A stretch of DNA of 64,000 nucleotides from Kineosporia mesophila. Lineage in GTDB: Bacteria; Actinomycetota; Actinomycetes; Actinomycetales; Kineosporiaceae. The stretch is from NCBI RefSeq assembly GCF_021129235.1, contig NZ_JAJOMA010000013.1, positions 62,001 to 126,000 on the forward strand. The letters run 5' to 3'. Numbering within the stretch: the stretch's first letter is position 1; each line of letters starts with the position of its first letter. The notes beneath the pieces were generated by a model. It saw only the letters and a program-made list of their open reading frames with translations. It ran no database searches and was not told the DNA's origin. A program made the position numbers and the translations under genes. Shown in pieces: positions 1 to 9,537 of this stretch.

Positions 1-1749
<1,749 letters not shown>

Positions 1750-1753
<4 letters not shown>

Positions 1754-2283
1754 GCGGCGCCGACGCCCAGCGGCACCCGGGCCCGACCCCGGCCACCGCG
1801 GAAGATCTCGCAGCCGTGCACCGTCAGCTCGGCCGTCCCGCCCGGAACGTGGTCGCCGTCGGCGCCCGCTGCCCCTGCGGCCAGCCCGACGTGGTGCAGA
1901 CCTTCCCGCGGCTGGACGACGGCACGCCGTTCCCCACGATGTACTACCTGACCTGCCCGAAGGCCGCCGGTGCGATCGGCACCCTGGAGGCCTCCGGTCT
2001 GATGAAGGAGATGACAGCCCGGATCGCCGAGGATCCGGAACTGGCAGACGCCCAGCGTCGGGCGCACGAGGACTACCTCCAGCGGCGGGCCCAGCTCGCC
2101 CCGGTGCCCGAGATCGCCGGCGTCAGCGCCGGCGGCATGCCCGACCGGGTCAAGTGCCTGCACGTCTACGCCGCGCACGCGCTCGCCGCCGGCCGGGGCG
2201 TGAATCCGCTGGGGGACGAGGTTCTCGACGCTCTGCCGTGCTGGTGGGAAAGAGGGCCCTGCGGAGTGGTGGAGGAACAATGA
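1750..2283 (+). CDS. DUF501 domain protein
   Basis: 177-residue soluble protein of the DUF501 family, whose function is unknown. It is recognised by context (between ftsB and ppx in most actinobacteria) and by VGARCPCGQPDVVQTFPRL, GTPFPTMYYLTCP and the C-terminal PDRVKCLHVYAAHALA. The Cys-x-Cys and the later cysteine/histidine cluster could bind metal, but this is inference. The GTG start at 1750 overlaps the preceding stop, and its TGA overlaps the ppx ATG (ATGA, 2280-2283), so the four genes read as one coupled operon. Confidence 0.88.
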
Positions 2284-3224
2284 CCCGCGTTGCAGCGATC
2301 GACTGCGGCACCAACTCGATCCGGCTCCTGATCGCCGACGTGAGCCGCAGCCGCGGTGAGCTCGTCGACATCGAGCGCCGGATGGAGATCGTGCGACTGG
2401 GCCAGGGGGTGGACAAGACCGGCGAGATCGCCCCGGAGGCGATGGAACGCACCCTGGACGCCGCCCGCCGGTACGCCGGCCTGTGCCACCAGCACGAGGT
2501 GCACTCGATCCGGTTCGTCGCCACCTCGGCCACCCGGGACGCGCGCAACCGCAAGATCTTCGTCGACGGTGTCCGCGAGGCGCTCGGGGTGGAGCCGGAG
2601 GTCATCCCCGGCGCCGAGGAGGCCGAGCTGTCGTTCACCGGTGCCACCGGTGGGCTGCCGGGCGGCCACGACGCGCCGTTCCTGGTGGTCGACCTGGGCG
2701 GCGGCTCGACCGAGTTCGTCCTCGGGGAGAAGACCGTGGACAGCGCGATCTCGGTGAACATCGGCTGTGTGCGGCTGACCGAACGGCACCTGCGCAGCGA
2801 TCCGCCCACCGCCTCCGAGGTGGCCGCCGCGACCGCCGACATCGACGCCGCGCTGGCCCAGGTCGCCGAGAAGGTGGCCCTGGAAGACGCCCGCACCCTG
2901 GTCGGGGTGGCCGGCTCGATCACCACGGTGACCGCGCACGCCCTGGGCCTGTCCGCCTACGACCCGGGCGCCATCCACGGCGCCACACTCAGCCTCGACC
3001 AGGTCGCGAAGGCCTGCACCGAGCTGATCGAGATGCCGCGGGCCCAGCGGGCGCAGCTGCCCTTCATGCACCCGGGCCGGGTCGACGTGATCGGAGCCGG
3101 GGCCCTGGTCTGGCGGCGCATCATCGAGCGGATGGGCGCCACCGGCCGGATCGGCCACCAGGTCACCTCCGAGCACGACATCCTCGACGGGATGGCCTGG
3201 GGCCTGGCCTGGTCCAAGCGCTAG
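2280..3224 (+). CDS. ppx: Ppx/GppA-family exopolyphosphatase
   Basis: 314-residue member of the ASKHA superfamily that hydrolyses polyphosphate or pppGpp. Phosphate-1 motif AAIDCGTNSIRLLIAD is at residues 5-20, RFVATSATRDARN is the conserved loop, and the phosphate-2 motif FLVVDLGGGSTEFVLG follows. A later glycine-rich VGVAGSITTVTAHAL corresponds to the adenosine-side motif. At ~310 residues it is the short single-module type (Mtb Ppx1/Ppx2-like), without the C-terminal HD-like extension of E. coli Ppx. It ends tail-to-tail with fdhD, sharing CTAG at 3221-3224. Confidence 0.93.
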   Translation: MTRVAAIDCGTNSIRLLIADVSRSRGELVDIERRMEIVRLGQGVDKTGEIAPEAMERTLDAARRYAGLCHQHEVHSIRFVATSATRDARNRKIFVDGVREALGVEPEVIPGAEEAELSFTGATGGLPGGHDAPFLVVDLGGGSTEFVLGEKTVDSAISVNIGCVRLTERHLRSDPPTASEVAAATADIDAALAQVAEKVALEDARTLVGVAGSITTVTAHALGLSAYDPGAIHGATLSLDQVAKACTELIEMPRAQRAQLPFMHPGRVDVIGAGALVWRRIIERMGATGRIGHQVTSEHDILDGMAWGLAWSKR

Positions 3225-4048
3225 ACGCTGACGGCCGCCTCTACGCGCACCCGCTCCGGGTGCGCGTAGAGGTTCATCGAGTCACCCCGCACGAACCCGG
3301 CCAGCGTCAGCCCGGCCTCTTCGGCCAGGTCCACCGCCAGTGTGGACGGCGCCGAAACCGCTGACAGCAGAGGGATCCCGGCCATCGTCGCCTTCTGCGT
3401 GAGTTCGAACGAGGCCCGCCCACTGACCTGCAGCACGGTGTTCGACGCCGGCAGCAGACCGTGCGTCAGGGCCCAGCCCACCACCTTGTCCACGGCGTTG
3501 TGCCGGCCCACGTCCTCCCGCACGCAGAGCAGCTCACCCTCGGGTGTGAAGAGCCCGGCCGCGTGCAGCCCGCCGGTGCGGTCGAAGGCGCGCTGCGCCT
3601 CGCGCAGCTTGCCGGGCAACGAGACCAAGGTGCCGGCGTCCACCAGGGGCTCGACGACGTCCTTCATCGACAGCAGGGGACGCCGGTTGAGCACCTCCGC
3701 GATCGAGTCACTGCCGCACACGCCACAGGCGCTGGACGTGGCACCCAGGCGGGCCTGCGGTACGGGTACCCCGGGGGCCAGACGCACCTGCACGGTGTCG
3801 GTGTCGCACGAGGTCAGCTCAGTGATGTCGGCGCTCGCGTGCGCCGCCCCCTCGGCCACCAGCCAGCCCAGGGCCAGCTCCAGGTCGTGACCGGGGGTGC
3901 GCATGGTGGTGGCGATGGTGGTGTCGCCGGCCTTGATGGTCAACGGCGCTTCCACCGCGAGCGAGTCGGGGCGGGTGATCGCGGTGGCCCCGGGCCCTCC
4001 GGCCCCACGCACACGCACGACCGGGCGGCGGTCCACGAGATGTCCCAT
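3221..4048 (-). CDS. fdhD: FdhD formate dehydrogenase accessory sulfurtransferase
   Basis: 275-residue FdhD. The family protein passes sulfur from IscS to the molybdenum cofactor of formate dehydrogenase. The substrate-binding cysteines are visible in SSACGVCGSDSI, with FDRTGGLHAAGLF, VREDVGRHNAVDKVVG and VSGRASFELTQKA also matching the family. ATG at 4048 is chosen because the longer frame, open to 4147, would run into the tRNA at 4133-4205 and adds unconserved residues. No formate dehydrogenase gene is in the window. The last codons form a perfect 16-bp hairpin that probably terminates ppx (see 3238-3272). Confidence 0.93.
   Translation of the reverse strand: MGHLVDRRPVVRVRGAGGPGATAITRPDSLAVEAPLTIKAGDTTIATTMRTPGHDLELALGWLVAEGAAHASADITELTSCDTDTVQVRLAPGVPVPQARLGATSSACGVCGSDSIAEVLNRRPLLSMKDVVEPLVDAGTLVSLPGKLREAQRAFDRTGGLHAAGLFTPEGELLCVREDVGRHNAVDKVVGWALTHGLLPASNTVLQVSGRASFELTQKATMAGIPLLSAVSAPSTLAVDLAEEAGLTLAGFVRGDSMNLYAHPERVRVEAAVSV
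3238..3272. terminator. Probable ppx terminator inside fdhD coding end
   Basis: A perfect 16-bp inverted repeat (3238-3253 with 3257-3272) and a 3-nt loop, beginning 14 bases after the ppx stop. It lies wholly within the last codons of the convergent fdhD gene, encoding LYAHPERVRVE there. There is no clean T-tract on the + strand, so it may work as a GC-rich actinobacterial hairpin. Confidence 0.6.
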
Positions 4049-4132
4049 GTTCCTGAGCGTAAGCCCGCCCGGGATTCGGTGAGACGGTCCCTGCACATCG
4101 AGGACGGCGGACCTAATAACCTGTGTCCGTAC

Positions 4133-4205
4133 GCCCTCGTAGCCCAACGGCAGAGGCAGGCGCCTTAAAAGCGCTTCAGTACGGGTTCGAATCCCGTCGG
4201 GGGCA
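4133..4205 (+). tRNA. tRNA with UAA anticodon (Leu), class-I-like fold
   Basis: Complete cloverleaf. Acceptor 4133-4139 pairs with 4198-4204 (one T-G). The D stem is 3 bp (4142-4144/4155-4157) with GG in the loop. The anticodon stem is 4159-4163/4171-4175 with loop CTTAAAA and anticodon TAA at 4166-4168. The variable loop is only 5 nt (4176-4180), the T arm is 4181-4197 with TTCGAAT, and the discriminator is A4205. CCA is not encoded. The anticodon reads UUA (Leu), but tRNA-Leu normally has a long class II variable arm, which is absent. The 3-bp D stem and A73 are Leu-compatible. Identity as Leu therefore rests on the anticodon. Confidence 0.85.
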
Positions 4206-4734
4206 CGTCACAGACCCGCACATTGAGGTCTGGGGTCGCTGCCTGCGACCTTCGCCGTGGCTGAAGTCCGTCGGGCGGGCATGTGCCCTCGCCCAGCGCC
4301 CGCCGCAAGAACTGGGACCTCATCCGGCGACACCTGCAAGCCGGCGATATGACGGCCGTCGAAATCATCGAAGCCACCGGGTAGTCGTCGTTTCGGCCGT
4401 GGCTGTCGCGTATCGGGACACCCAGGTTCCTGATCCCGGGCCAGGCGATCTTGGAGTGGACTCCGAGCCGATCACCGATGCGGTTCAGGGGCACTGCCAC
4501 CGCCGGTGCACCGAAGGCGGGCCGCTTCCAGACGTCCGGACCGGCCGTACGAGTTTGGGTCCGAGGGGTGAGGGCGATCGGGTAGGTGGTTGTCAGGCCG
4601 CCACAGTGGACAGGAGTAGACCGGTCGTCTACTGTCTGGTCAGGCGGAAGCGCCACCACGGTCCGAAGGTCCTTCCGAGGTGCCGAGCCGCCCGACCCAC
4701 ATCCGAAAACCCAGACTTGTGAGGCACGTCCACC
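4206..4734. other. 529-bp region without a convincing gene
   Basis: Between the tRNA and the DJ-1 gene no frame on either strand has family resemblance or a good start. A short + strand stretch at about 4301-4384 reads RRKNWDLIRRHLQAGDMTAV and ends in TAG after EIIEATG; it looks like the C-terminal scrap of a protein, but no upstream frame supports it. The end of the region carries the operator at 4616-4632. The tRNA-adjacent location and lack of genes would suit decayed foreign DNA, but no direct repeat of the tRNA 3' end was found. Confidence 0.5.
4616..4632. promoter_or_regulatory. Operator 1 of the NemR-like regulator
   Basis: Perfect dyad GTAGAC-N5-GTCTAC, about 100 bp upstream of the DJ-1/PfpI gene. 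The 14-mer TAGACCGGTCGTCT (4617-4630) is the exact reverse complement of 5415-5428, just before the tetR gene. The known E. coli NemR box is also built on TAGAC/GTCTA half-sites. Confidence 0.75.
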
Positions 4735-5415
4735 ATGAAGGTTCTGCTCGTTCTGACTTCCCACGACCAGCTCGGCGACACCGGCCTGAAGACCGGCTTC
4801 TGGCTGGAGGAGCTGGCTGCGCCGTACTACGGCCTGAAGGAGGCCGGCGCGCAGATCACGCTCGCCTCGCCCCTGGGTGGTCAGCCCCCGCTCGACCCCA
4901 AGAGCAACGAGCCGTCGTTCCAGACCGACCTGACCCGCCGCTTCGAGCTCGACCCCGAGGCGACCGCGGCCCTGGCCTCCACGCAGGTGCTGTCCACCGT
5001 GAAGGCGGCCGACTTCGACGCCGTGTTCTACCCCGGCGGCCACGGCCCGCTCTGGGACCTGGCCGAGGACCAGGACTCGATCACCCTGATCCAGGACTTC
5101 CTGCGCTCGGGCAAGCCGACCGCCCTGGTCTGCCACGCCCCCGGCGTGCTGCGGCACGTCGTGAACGAGGACGGCACCCCGGTCGTGGCCGGCAAGAAGG
5201 TCACCGGTTTCGCCAACTCCGAGGAGGAGGGCGTGGGCCTCACCGACGTCGTCCCCTTCCTGGTGGAAGACGTGCTGGTCGAGCAGGGCGGCGTCTACTC
5301 CAAGGGTGAGGACTGGGCGTCGTACGTGCTCCAGGACGGCCTGCTCATCACCGGCCAGAACCCCGGTTCCTCGGCCGAGGCGGCCGACGTGCTGATCAAG
5401 GCGCTGGCGGGATGA
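4735..5415 (+). CDS. DJ-1/PfpI (Hsp31-like) class I glutamine amidotransferase-fold protein
   Basis: 226-residue DJ-1/PfpI superfamily protein. The likely nucleophile is the Cys of ALVCHAPGVL at the nucleophile elbow; the conserved Glu is in TGFWLEELAAPYYGL and YPGGHGPLWDLA forms the adjacent loop. Relatives act as glutathione-independent glyoxalases or deglycases on methylglyoxal, or as Hsp31-type chaperones. The role here is inferred as electrophile detoxification because the next gene encodes a NemR-like repressor whose operator flanks this gene on both sides. The start ATG follows GGCACGTCCACC with only a weak ribosome site. The stop overlaps operator 2. Confidence 0.85.
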   Translation: MKVLLVLTSHDQLGDTGLKTGFWLEELAAPYYGLKEAGAQITLASPLGGQPPLDPKSNEPSFQTDLTRRFELDPEATAALASTQVLSTVKAADFDAVFYPGGHGPLWDLAEDQDSITLIQDFLRSGKPTALVCHAPGVLRHVVNEDGTPVVAGKKVTGFANSEEEGVGLTDVVPFLVEDVLVEQGGVYSKGEDWASYVLQDGLLITGQNPGSSAEAADVLIKALAG

Positions 5416-5428
5416 GACGACCGGTCTA
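5415..5428. promoter_or_regulatory. Operator 2 of the NemR-like regulator
   Basis: AGAC-N5-GTCT dyad inside the 14-mer AGACGACCGGTCTA, identical (inverted) to operator 1. It overlaps the last base of the DJ-1 stop codon and lies 23 bp before the tetR ATG, the right place for autoregulation of an internal tetR promoter. Confidence 0.7.
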
Positions 5429-5450
5429 ATCCGGAGGTAGGCTAATCGCT

Positions 5451-6044
5451 ATGCCACCGAAGCGTGCCGACCAGGGCACCCGCGTCGCCCTGCTCGATTC
5501 CGCCGAGAAGATCTTCGCCGGCAAGGGCTACGCCGGGGTGGGGATCAACGAGCTGCTCACCAGTGTGGGAGTGCCGAAAGGCTCCTTCTACCACTACTTC
5601 AGCTCGAAGGACGCGTTCGGTGAGGCCGTGGTGGAGTACTACTTCGAGCACTACCTGCGCGAGATGGACCAGCTCCTGGGCGACACTCAGCGCCCCTGGG
5701 CCGACCGGCTCATGGCCTACTGGGACAACTGGCGCGACACCCAGAGTCTGGACGAGTGTCAGGGTCGCTGCCTGGCGGTGAAGCTGGGGGCCGAGGTGGC
5801 GGACATGTCCGAGCCGATGCGCCTGGCCCTGAAGTCCGGCACCACCCAGGTGATCGACCGGGTGGAGAAGGCCATCGCCGGCGGTGTCGAGGACGGGTCG
5901 CTGTCGATCCGCGGGGAGGCCCGGGCGACTGCCGAGTCGCTGTACGAACTGTGGCTGGGGGCCAGCGTGATGGCCAAGGTCAACCGCCATCTCCAGCCGA
6001 TGGACAACGCCGTGCTGGTCACCCGTCAGTTGCTCGGTATCTGA
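5451..6044 (+). CDS. NemR-like TetR/AcrR family repressor
   Basis: 197-residue TetR regulator. The N-terminal helix-turn-helix (residues ~12-58) ends in GVPKGSFYHYFSSKDAFG. The ligand domain contains QGRCLAVKLGAEVADMSEPM, which closely resembles the redox-sensing segment of E. coli NemR (GCLTVKLSAEV), including the cysteine NemR uses to sense hypochlorite, quinones and glyoxals. LYELWLGASVMAKVNR is also NemR-like. It presumably represses the upstream DJ-1 gene and itself through the two identical operators. GGAGG at 5433-5437 is the likely ribosome site, with a somewhat long spacing. Regulation is inferred, not shown. Confidence 0.85.
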   Translation: MPPKRADQGTRVALLDSAEKIFAGKGYAGVGINELLTSVGVPKGSFYHYFSSKDAFGEAVVEYYFEHYLREMDQLLGDTQRPWADRLMAYWDNWRDTQSLDECQGRCLAVKLGAEVADMSEPMRLALKSGTTQVIDRVEKAIAGGVEDGSLSIRGEARATAESLYELWLGASVMAKVNRHLQPMDNAVLVTRQLLGI

Positions 6045-6089
6045 GACGGGCCCGGTGGCCGCCGTTCGGGGCGGCCACCGGACCACTGA

Positions 6090-7790
6090 TCAGGACTCGG
6101 TCATCGTCGAGCCCTGGGTGGTGGAGCTGGAGGGCACCAGGAAGGTGACCGTGGGCAGCGTGCCGTCGGCGTCGCGGGAACCCACGGCGGTCGTCGCGCT
6201 GACGGACTTGAAGCTGGAGGCGCTCCAGGTACCGCTCTGCCAGGAGTTGCCGGAGACCTTCACGCCGGTGCCGATCGTGGCCGTGGTCGCGTTGGCCACC
6301 GACACGTTGCCGGTCAGCGTCGAGGTGGAGATCTTGAAGTAGAAGCCCGCGGCGGCGTTGTCGTAGGCGGTGTTGCGGGTCAGGGTCAGGCTGCCGGTGT
6401 TGGAGTTCTCGGTGAAGCCGTTGGCGTTGTTGTCCCAGGCGGCGTTGTTCTTCACGATGTGGTTCGCGGAGAGGTTGTCACCGCCGAGCTTGAACCCGTT
6501 GCCGTTGCCCTCCCAGCCGGAGACGTTCCAGCGGTTCACGCCGTTGCCGTAGGCCCAGTTGTCCTGGATGGTCACCGGGGACAGGAAGTGCCACAGGTCG
6601 ATGCCGTCATCGGCGTTGTTGTACATCCGGTTGCCCTTGACCACGTTCCCGGTACCGGTGCCGAACTTGATCGCGATCCCGTCGGCGTTCTGGCCCTTGG
6701 TCGCGTCGTCGTGGTTCAGGTACAGGTCGTTGTCGAGGATCTGGTTGTTCGTGGTGCCGTCACCGCGCAGGGCGATGCCGGTCTCCTGGTTGTCGTGCAC
6801 GCGCAGGCGCTGGTAGATCACGCCGGCGCAGGAGGTGCACACCACCGGGTGGTTGAGCGCGTTCTTCACCTCGAGGTCCTGCACGGTCATGTAGCTGGCG
6901 GTCTGGTTCCAGGTCCAGGAGTCCGAGGAGATCTTGGAGCCGTCGATGACCGCGTTCTCACCGGTGTACGAGCCGATGGTGATGCGCTTGGACGAGGTGC
7001 CGCTGGTGGCCGGCTTGAGTGTGGCGGTGGGCTTGTAGGTGCCACCGCGCAGCACGATCGTCTGCCCGGCCTTGACGCTCGAGAGGGCCTTGGCGATCGT
7101 CGCGTAGGGGGCGGCCTTGGTGCCGGCGGCGGAGTCGCTGCCGCTGGTCGAGACCCAGATGTCACCGGTGCTCAGGCCGGTGCTGCTGCCGGAGGAGGCG
7201 CTGGTGGTCGTGGTCGTGACCGGGGTGCTGCCCGAGACCGTGCCGAAGCTCCAGTTGTCGGTGCTGGCCGTGGTCGAGCAGGTCTGCTGGCTCAGTGCCT
7301 TGCCCGGGGCCAGGGTCTTGGACCCGGTGTCGGTCAGGCAGAGCTCGGACTGGTCGTTGTCGATCAGGAAGTACGTGGTGGAGGGCTTGACCGCGTAGAA
7401 CTGCGCCTCGGTGCGGGCGCAGGTCGTGGTCACCAGGCTGCTGCCCGCGGTCGAGTCGGTGACCGCCAGGCACAGGCCGCTGCCCTTGTTGACGAAACCC
7501 AGCTCGGTGCCGCTGGTGTCGACCGTCCACTGCTGGAACGCATCCGAGGAGTCACAGGTCGCGCTGACGACCGAGGCGCCCTTGGCGGTCGAGCTGCCCT
7601 GGACGTCGGCGCAGTACGTGGTGTTCTTGTTGATCAGGGTGACGACGTCGCCCTTGACCGGCGTGGTGGTGGCGGTCGTGGTGGACGGGTTGGCGGCCAC
7701 GGCGGCGACGGTCGCGCCTCCCGCGGCGACGGCGATCGCCACCACACTGCCGACCGCGATGCGCCGCAGCCTGTGGTTTCCGGTCTTCAT
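6090..7790 (-). CDS. Secreted PL9-like pectate lyase / parallel beta-helix protein with N-terminal lectin-like domain
   Basis: 566 residues. A Sec signal peptide (RRIAVGSVVAIAVAAGG, cleavage near AVAANP) is followed by a ~130-residue Cys-containing ricin-B-like module (CADVQG, QQWTVD, GLCLAV, DNWSFG; ~45-185), a Thr/Ser linker, then a right-handed beta-helix (~205-530). That part opens with IWVSTSGSDSAAGTKAAPYA and carries QNADGIAIKFG, NNADDGIDLWHF and GNGFKLGG, typical of polysaccharide lyase family 9. The expected role is extracellular cleavage of polygalacturonate or a related uronate polymer; the substrate is not certain. It is a monocistronic gene with its own upstream region. Confidence 0.82.
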   Translation of the reverse strand: MKTGNHRLRRIAVGSVVAIAVAAGGATVAAVAANPSTTTATTTPVKGDVVTLINKNTTYCADVQGSSTAKGASVVSATCDSSDAFQQWTVDTSGTELGFVNKGSGLCLAVTDSTAGSSLVTTTCARTEAQFYAVKPSTTYFLIDNDQSELCLTDTGSKTLAPGKALSQQTCSTTASTDNWSFGTVSGSTPVTTTTTSASSGSSTGLSTGDIWVSTSGSDSAAGTKAAPYATIAKALSSVKAGQTIVLRGGTYKPTATLKPATSGTSSKRITIGSYTGENAVIDGSKISSDSWTWNQTASYMTVQDLEVKNALNHPVVCTSCAGVIYQRLRVHDNQETGIALRGDGTTNNQILDNDLYLNHDDATKGQNADGIAIKFGTGTGNVVKGNRMYNNADDGIDLWHFLSPVTIQDNWAYGNGVNRWNVSGWEGNGNGFKLGGDNLSANHIVKNNAAWDNNANGFTENSNTGSLTLTRNTAYDNAAAGFYFKISTSTLTGNVSVANATTATIGTGVKVSGNSWQSGTWSASSFKSVSATTAVGSRDADGTLPTVTFLVPSSSTTQGSTMTES

Positions 7791-8013
7791 CTGGGTTCAG
7801 GTTCCCCTCGATCGACTCGTTGCTGACGAAGGGAGTCGCGCCGGGGTGCCCCGGGGTTGCCTGTGAATCGGCCCTGAGGGTTCTCCGGTCACGGGCCGGA
7901 CCCGGGAGCGCCGGAGGGTTCTCGCCGCTGAAAGCTCTCCCGAATCCGCATGAGTTAGGGTTTCGCTCACGGAGCGGACCCGGAAAGAAAACGTCTGAAG
8001 GAGAGGTCCGCCC

Positions 8014-9021
8014 ATGGTCTCCCGGCCGGTGGCAGCCTTCGCGCTCGGGCCCCGAGCGCACCGCCAAGCCTTTCCCGAACCTCTTCTCGACCGGCTCGCC
8101 TCGATCGTGACGATCGACCCGGGACACGTCATCACCGATTTCGGAACACCCGCGGCGCTCGACCGGCTGGCGACCGTGGAGATCCTCGTCAGCGGCTGGG
8201 GGTGTCCCCGCATCGACCGGGACGTGCTGGTTGCCGCACCGCGCCTGCGGGCCGTGATGCATGCGGCCGGCACGGTGAAGGGGCACATCGACCCGGTCGT
8301 CTACGACCGCGGCGTCGTGGTGTCGTCGGCGGCTGCGGCGAACGCGCTCCCGGTCGCCGAATTTACCATTGCCACCATGGTTCTCGGTGCCAAGCGGGTG
8401 TTCTCACGAAGCCGTCGGTACGCCGCGGACGCCAGCAGCATCGCCCGGCCGGTACCCGCCGCCACCGGTCTGTCCACCTCGACCGTCGGTGTCATCGGCG
8501 CCTCCCGGATCGGGCGGCTCGTGCTTGAGCGCCTGCGTGGGCTCGACGTCACCGTGCTGCTCGCCGACCCGTACGTGAGTTCCCCGGAGGCAGCCGGTCT
8601 CGGGGCTGAACTGGTCGATCTCGATACTCTCTGCGCGCGCAGCGACATCGTCAGCGTCCACGCGCCGGCCCTGTCGCAGACCCGGGGCCTGATCGACGAT
8701 CGCCGTCTCTCACTCATGCGCGACGGCGTTCTGCTGATCAACACCGCCCGTGGTTCCCTGATCGACACCGGGGCCCTGGTGCGGCACTGCGCCACCGGCC
8801 GGATGTCGGCGGTGCTGGACGTGACCGAACCGGAGCCGCTGCCCGCCGGTCATCCCCTCTTCGACCTGGAGAACGTCTACGTCACGCCCCATCTGGCCGG
8901 TGCCGAAGGGCGCGAGGTGAGCCGGCTCGGCGAATTCGCGGTCTCCGAGGTGGAACGTTTCGTGCGGGGAGTGCCGCTGCTCGGGCAGGTCGAGCAGCAG
9001 CATCTCCCCTTCATCGCCTGA
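8014..9021 (+). CDS. D-2-hydroxyacid dehydrogenase family protein
   Basis: 335-residue NAD(P)-dependent oxidoreductase of the D-isomer 2-hydroxyacid dehydrogenase (SerA-like) family. The cofactor loop reads GVIGASRIGRLVLERL, a GxSxxG variant of GxGxxG. The catalytic Arg is in LLINTARGSLIDTGAL, the Glu in VLDVTEPEPLPAGHPL and the His in VTPHLAGAEG. The substrate is unknown. The start has a good ribosome site (GAAGGAGAG, 8 nt upstream). Its neighbours are carbohydrate-active secreted enzymes, so sugar-acid metabolism is possible but unproven. Confidence 0.88.
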   Translation: MVSRPVAAFALGPRAHRQAFPEPLLDRLASIVTIDPGHVITDFGTPAALDRLATVEILVSGWGCPRIDRDVLVAAPRLRAVMHAAGTVKGHIDPVVYDRGVVVSSAAAANALPVAEFTIATMVLGAKRVFSRSRRYAADASSIARPVPAATGLSTSTVGVIGASRIGRLVLERLRGLDVTVLLADPYVSSPEAAGLGAELVDLDTLCARSDIVSVHAPALSQTRGLIDDRRLSLMRDGVLLINTARGSLIDTGALVRHCATGRMSAVLDVTEPEPLPAGHPLFDLENVYVTPHLAGAEGREVSRLGEFAVSEVERFVRGVPLLGQVEQQHLPFIA

Positions 9022-9027
9022 ACCGGA

Positions 9028-9537
9028 TCAGCGGCCGGCTGCGGCCCGCTCGTAGAATCGCCAGTACTTCTGCAGGTCGCCGGGGATCTCGGTGCCCTCG
9101 TAGGGGTTCCGCTCGACGAAACCACGACGTTCGTAGAGGCGCTGGGCCGCGGCCATGAACCGGCACGAGTCCAGGCGGAGCGTGGTGGCACCGAGGTCGT
9201 CGACAGCGGTCCCGAGCAGGGCGTCGAAAAGGGCCGAGCCCACCCGCTGCCCCTGGTACTCCGGCCGCACGTACATCCGCTTCACCTCCACGACACCGGG
9301 TGTCAGTGTGCGCAACCCGCCCATGCCGATCAGCTCGTCCTCGTGCTCGATCACCAGGAGGGCAGCGTCCGGACCGTTGAACTTACCCAGCTGCCCGGCC
9401 GCTTCGGCGTCGTCCGGAACCGGCATGACCTGCTGGAACTCTTCCAGCAGGCGGCCGGTGGCCCAGGTCAGGTACTCGCGGTTCAGGCCGACGATCGCAT
9501 CGAGGTCCGAGGAGAACCGGGCGGGTCTGATGTTCAC
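9028..9537 (-). CDS. GNAT family N-acetyltransferase
   Basis: 169-residue GCN5-related acetyltransferase. The acetyl-CoA-binding motif A is YVRPEYQGQRVGSALFDALL, preceded by GVVEVKRM, and the C-terminal beta-bulge region contains LRLDSCRFMAAAQRLYERRG. The start is GTG 9537 because it forms a GTGA overlap with the stop of the upstream methyltransferase (9534-9537); the frame upstream of it is a shadow. The acceptor substrate is unknown. It is the second gene of a two-gene operon. Confidence 0.88.
   Translation of the reverse strand: MNIRPARFSSDLDAIVGLNREYLTWATGRLLEEFQQVMPVPDDAEAAGQLGKFNGPDAALLVIEHEDELIGMGGLRTLTPGVVEVKRMYVRPEYQGQRVGSALFDALLGTAVDDLGATTLRLDSCRFMAAAQRLYERRGFVERNPYEGTEIPGDLQKYWRFYERAAAGR

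Noticed and set aside
4049-4147. N-terminal extension of FdhD reaching into the tRNA
   Set aside because: The added 33 residues are translated from the tRNA antisense and promoter region and lack family similarity; ATG 4048 fits FdhD length.
4165-5157. Long minus-strand frame ending in PPTGFEPVLKRF
   Set aside because: It is the antisense of the DJ-1 gene and of the tRNA; PTGFEPV peptides are a familiar artefact of antisense tRNA translation.
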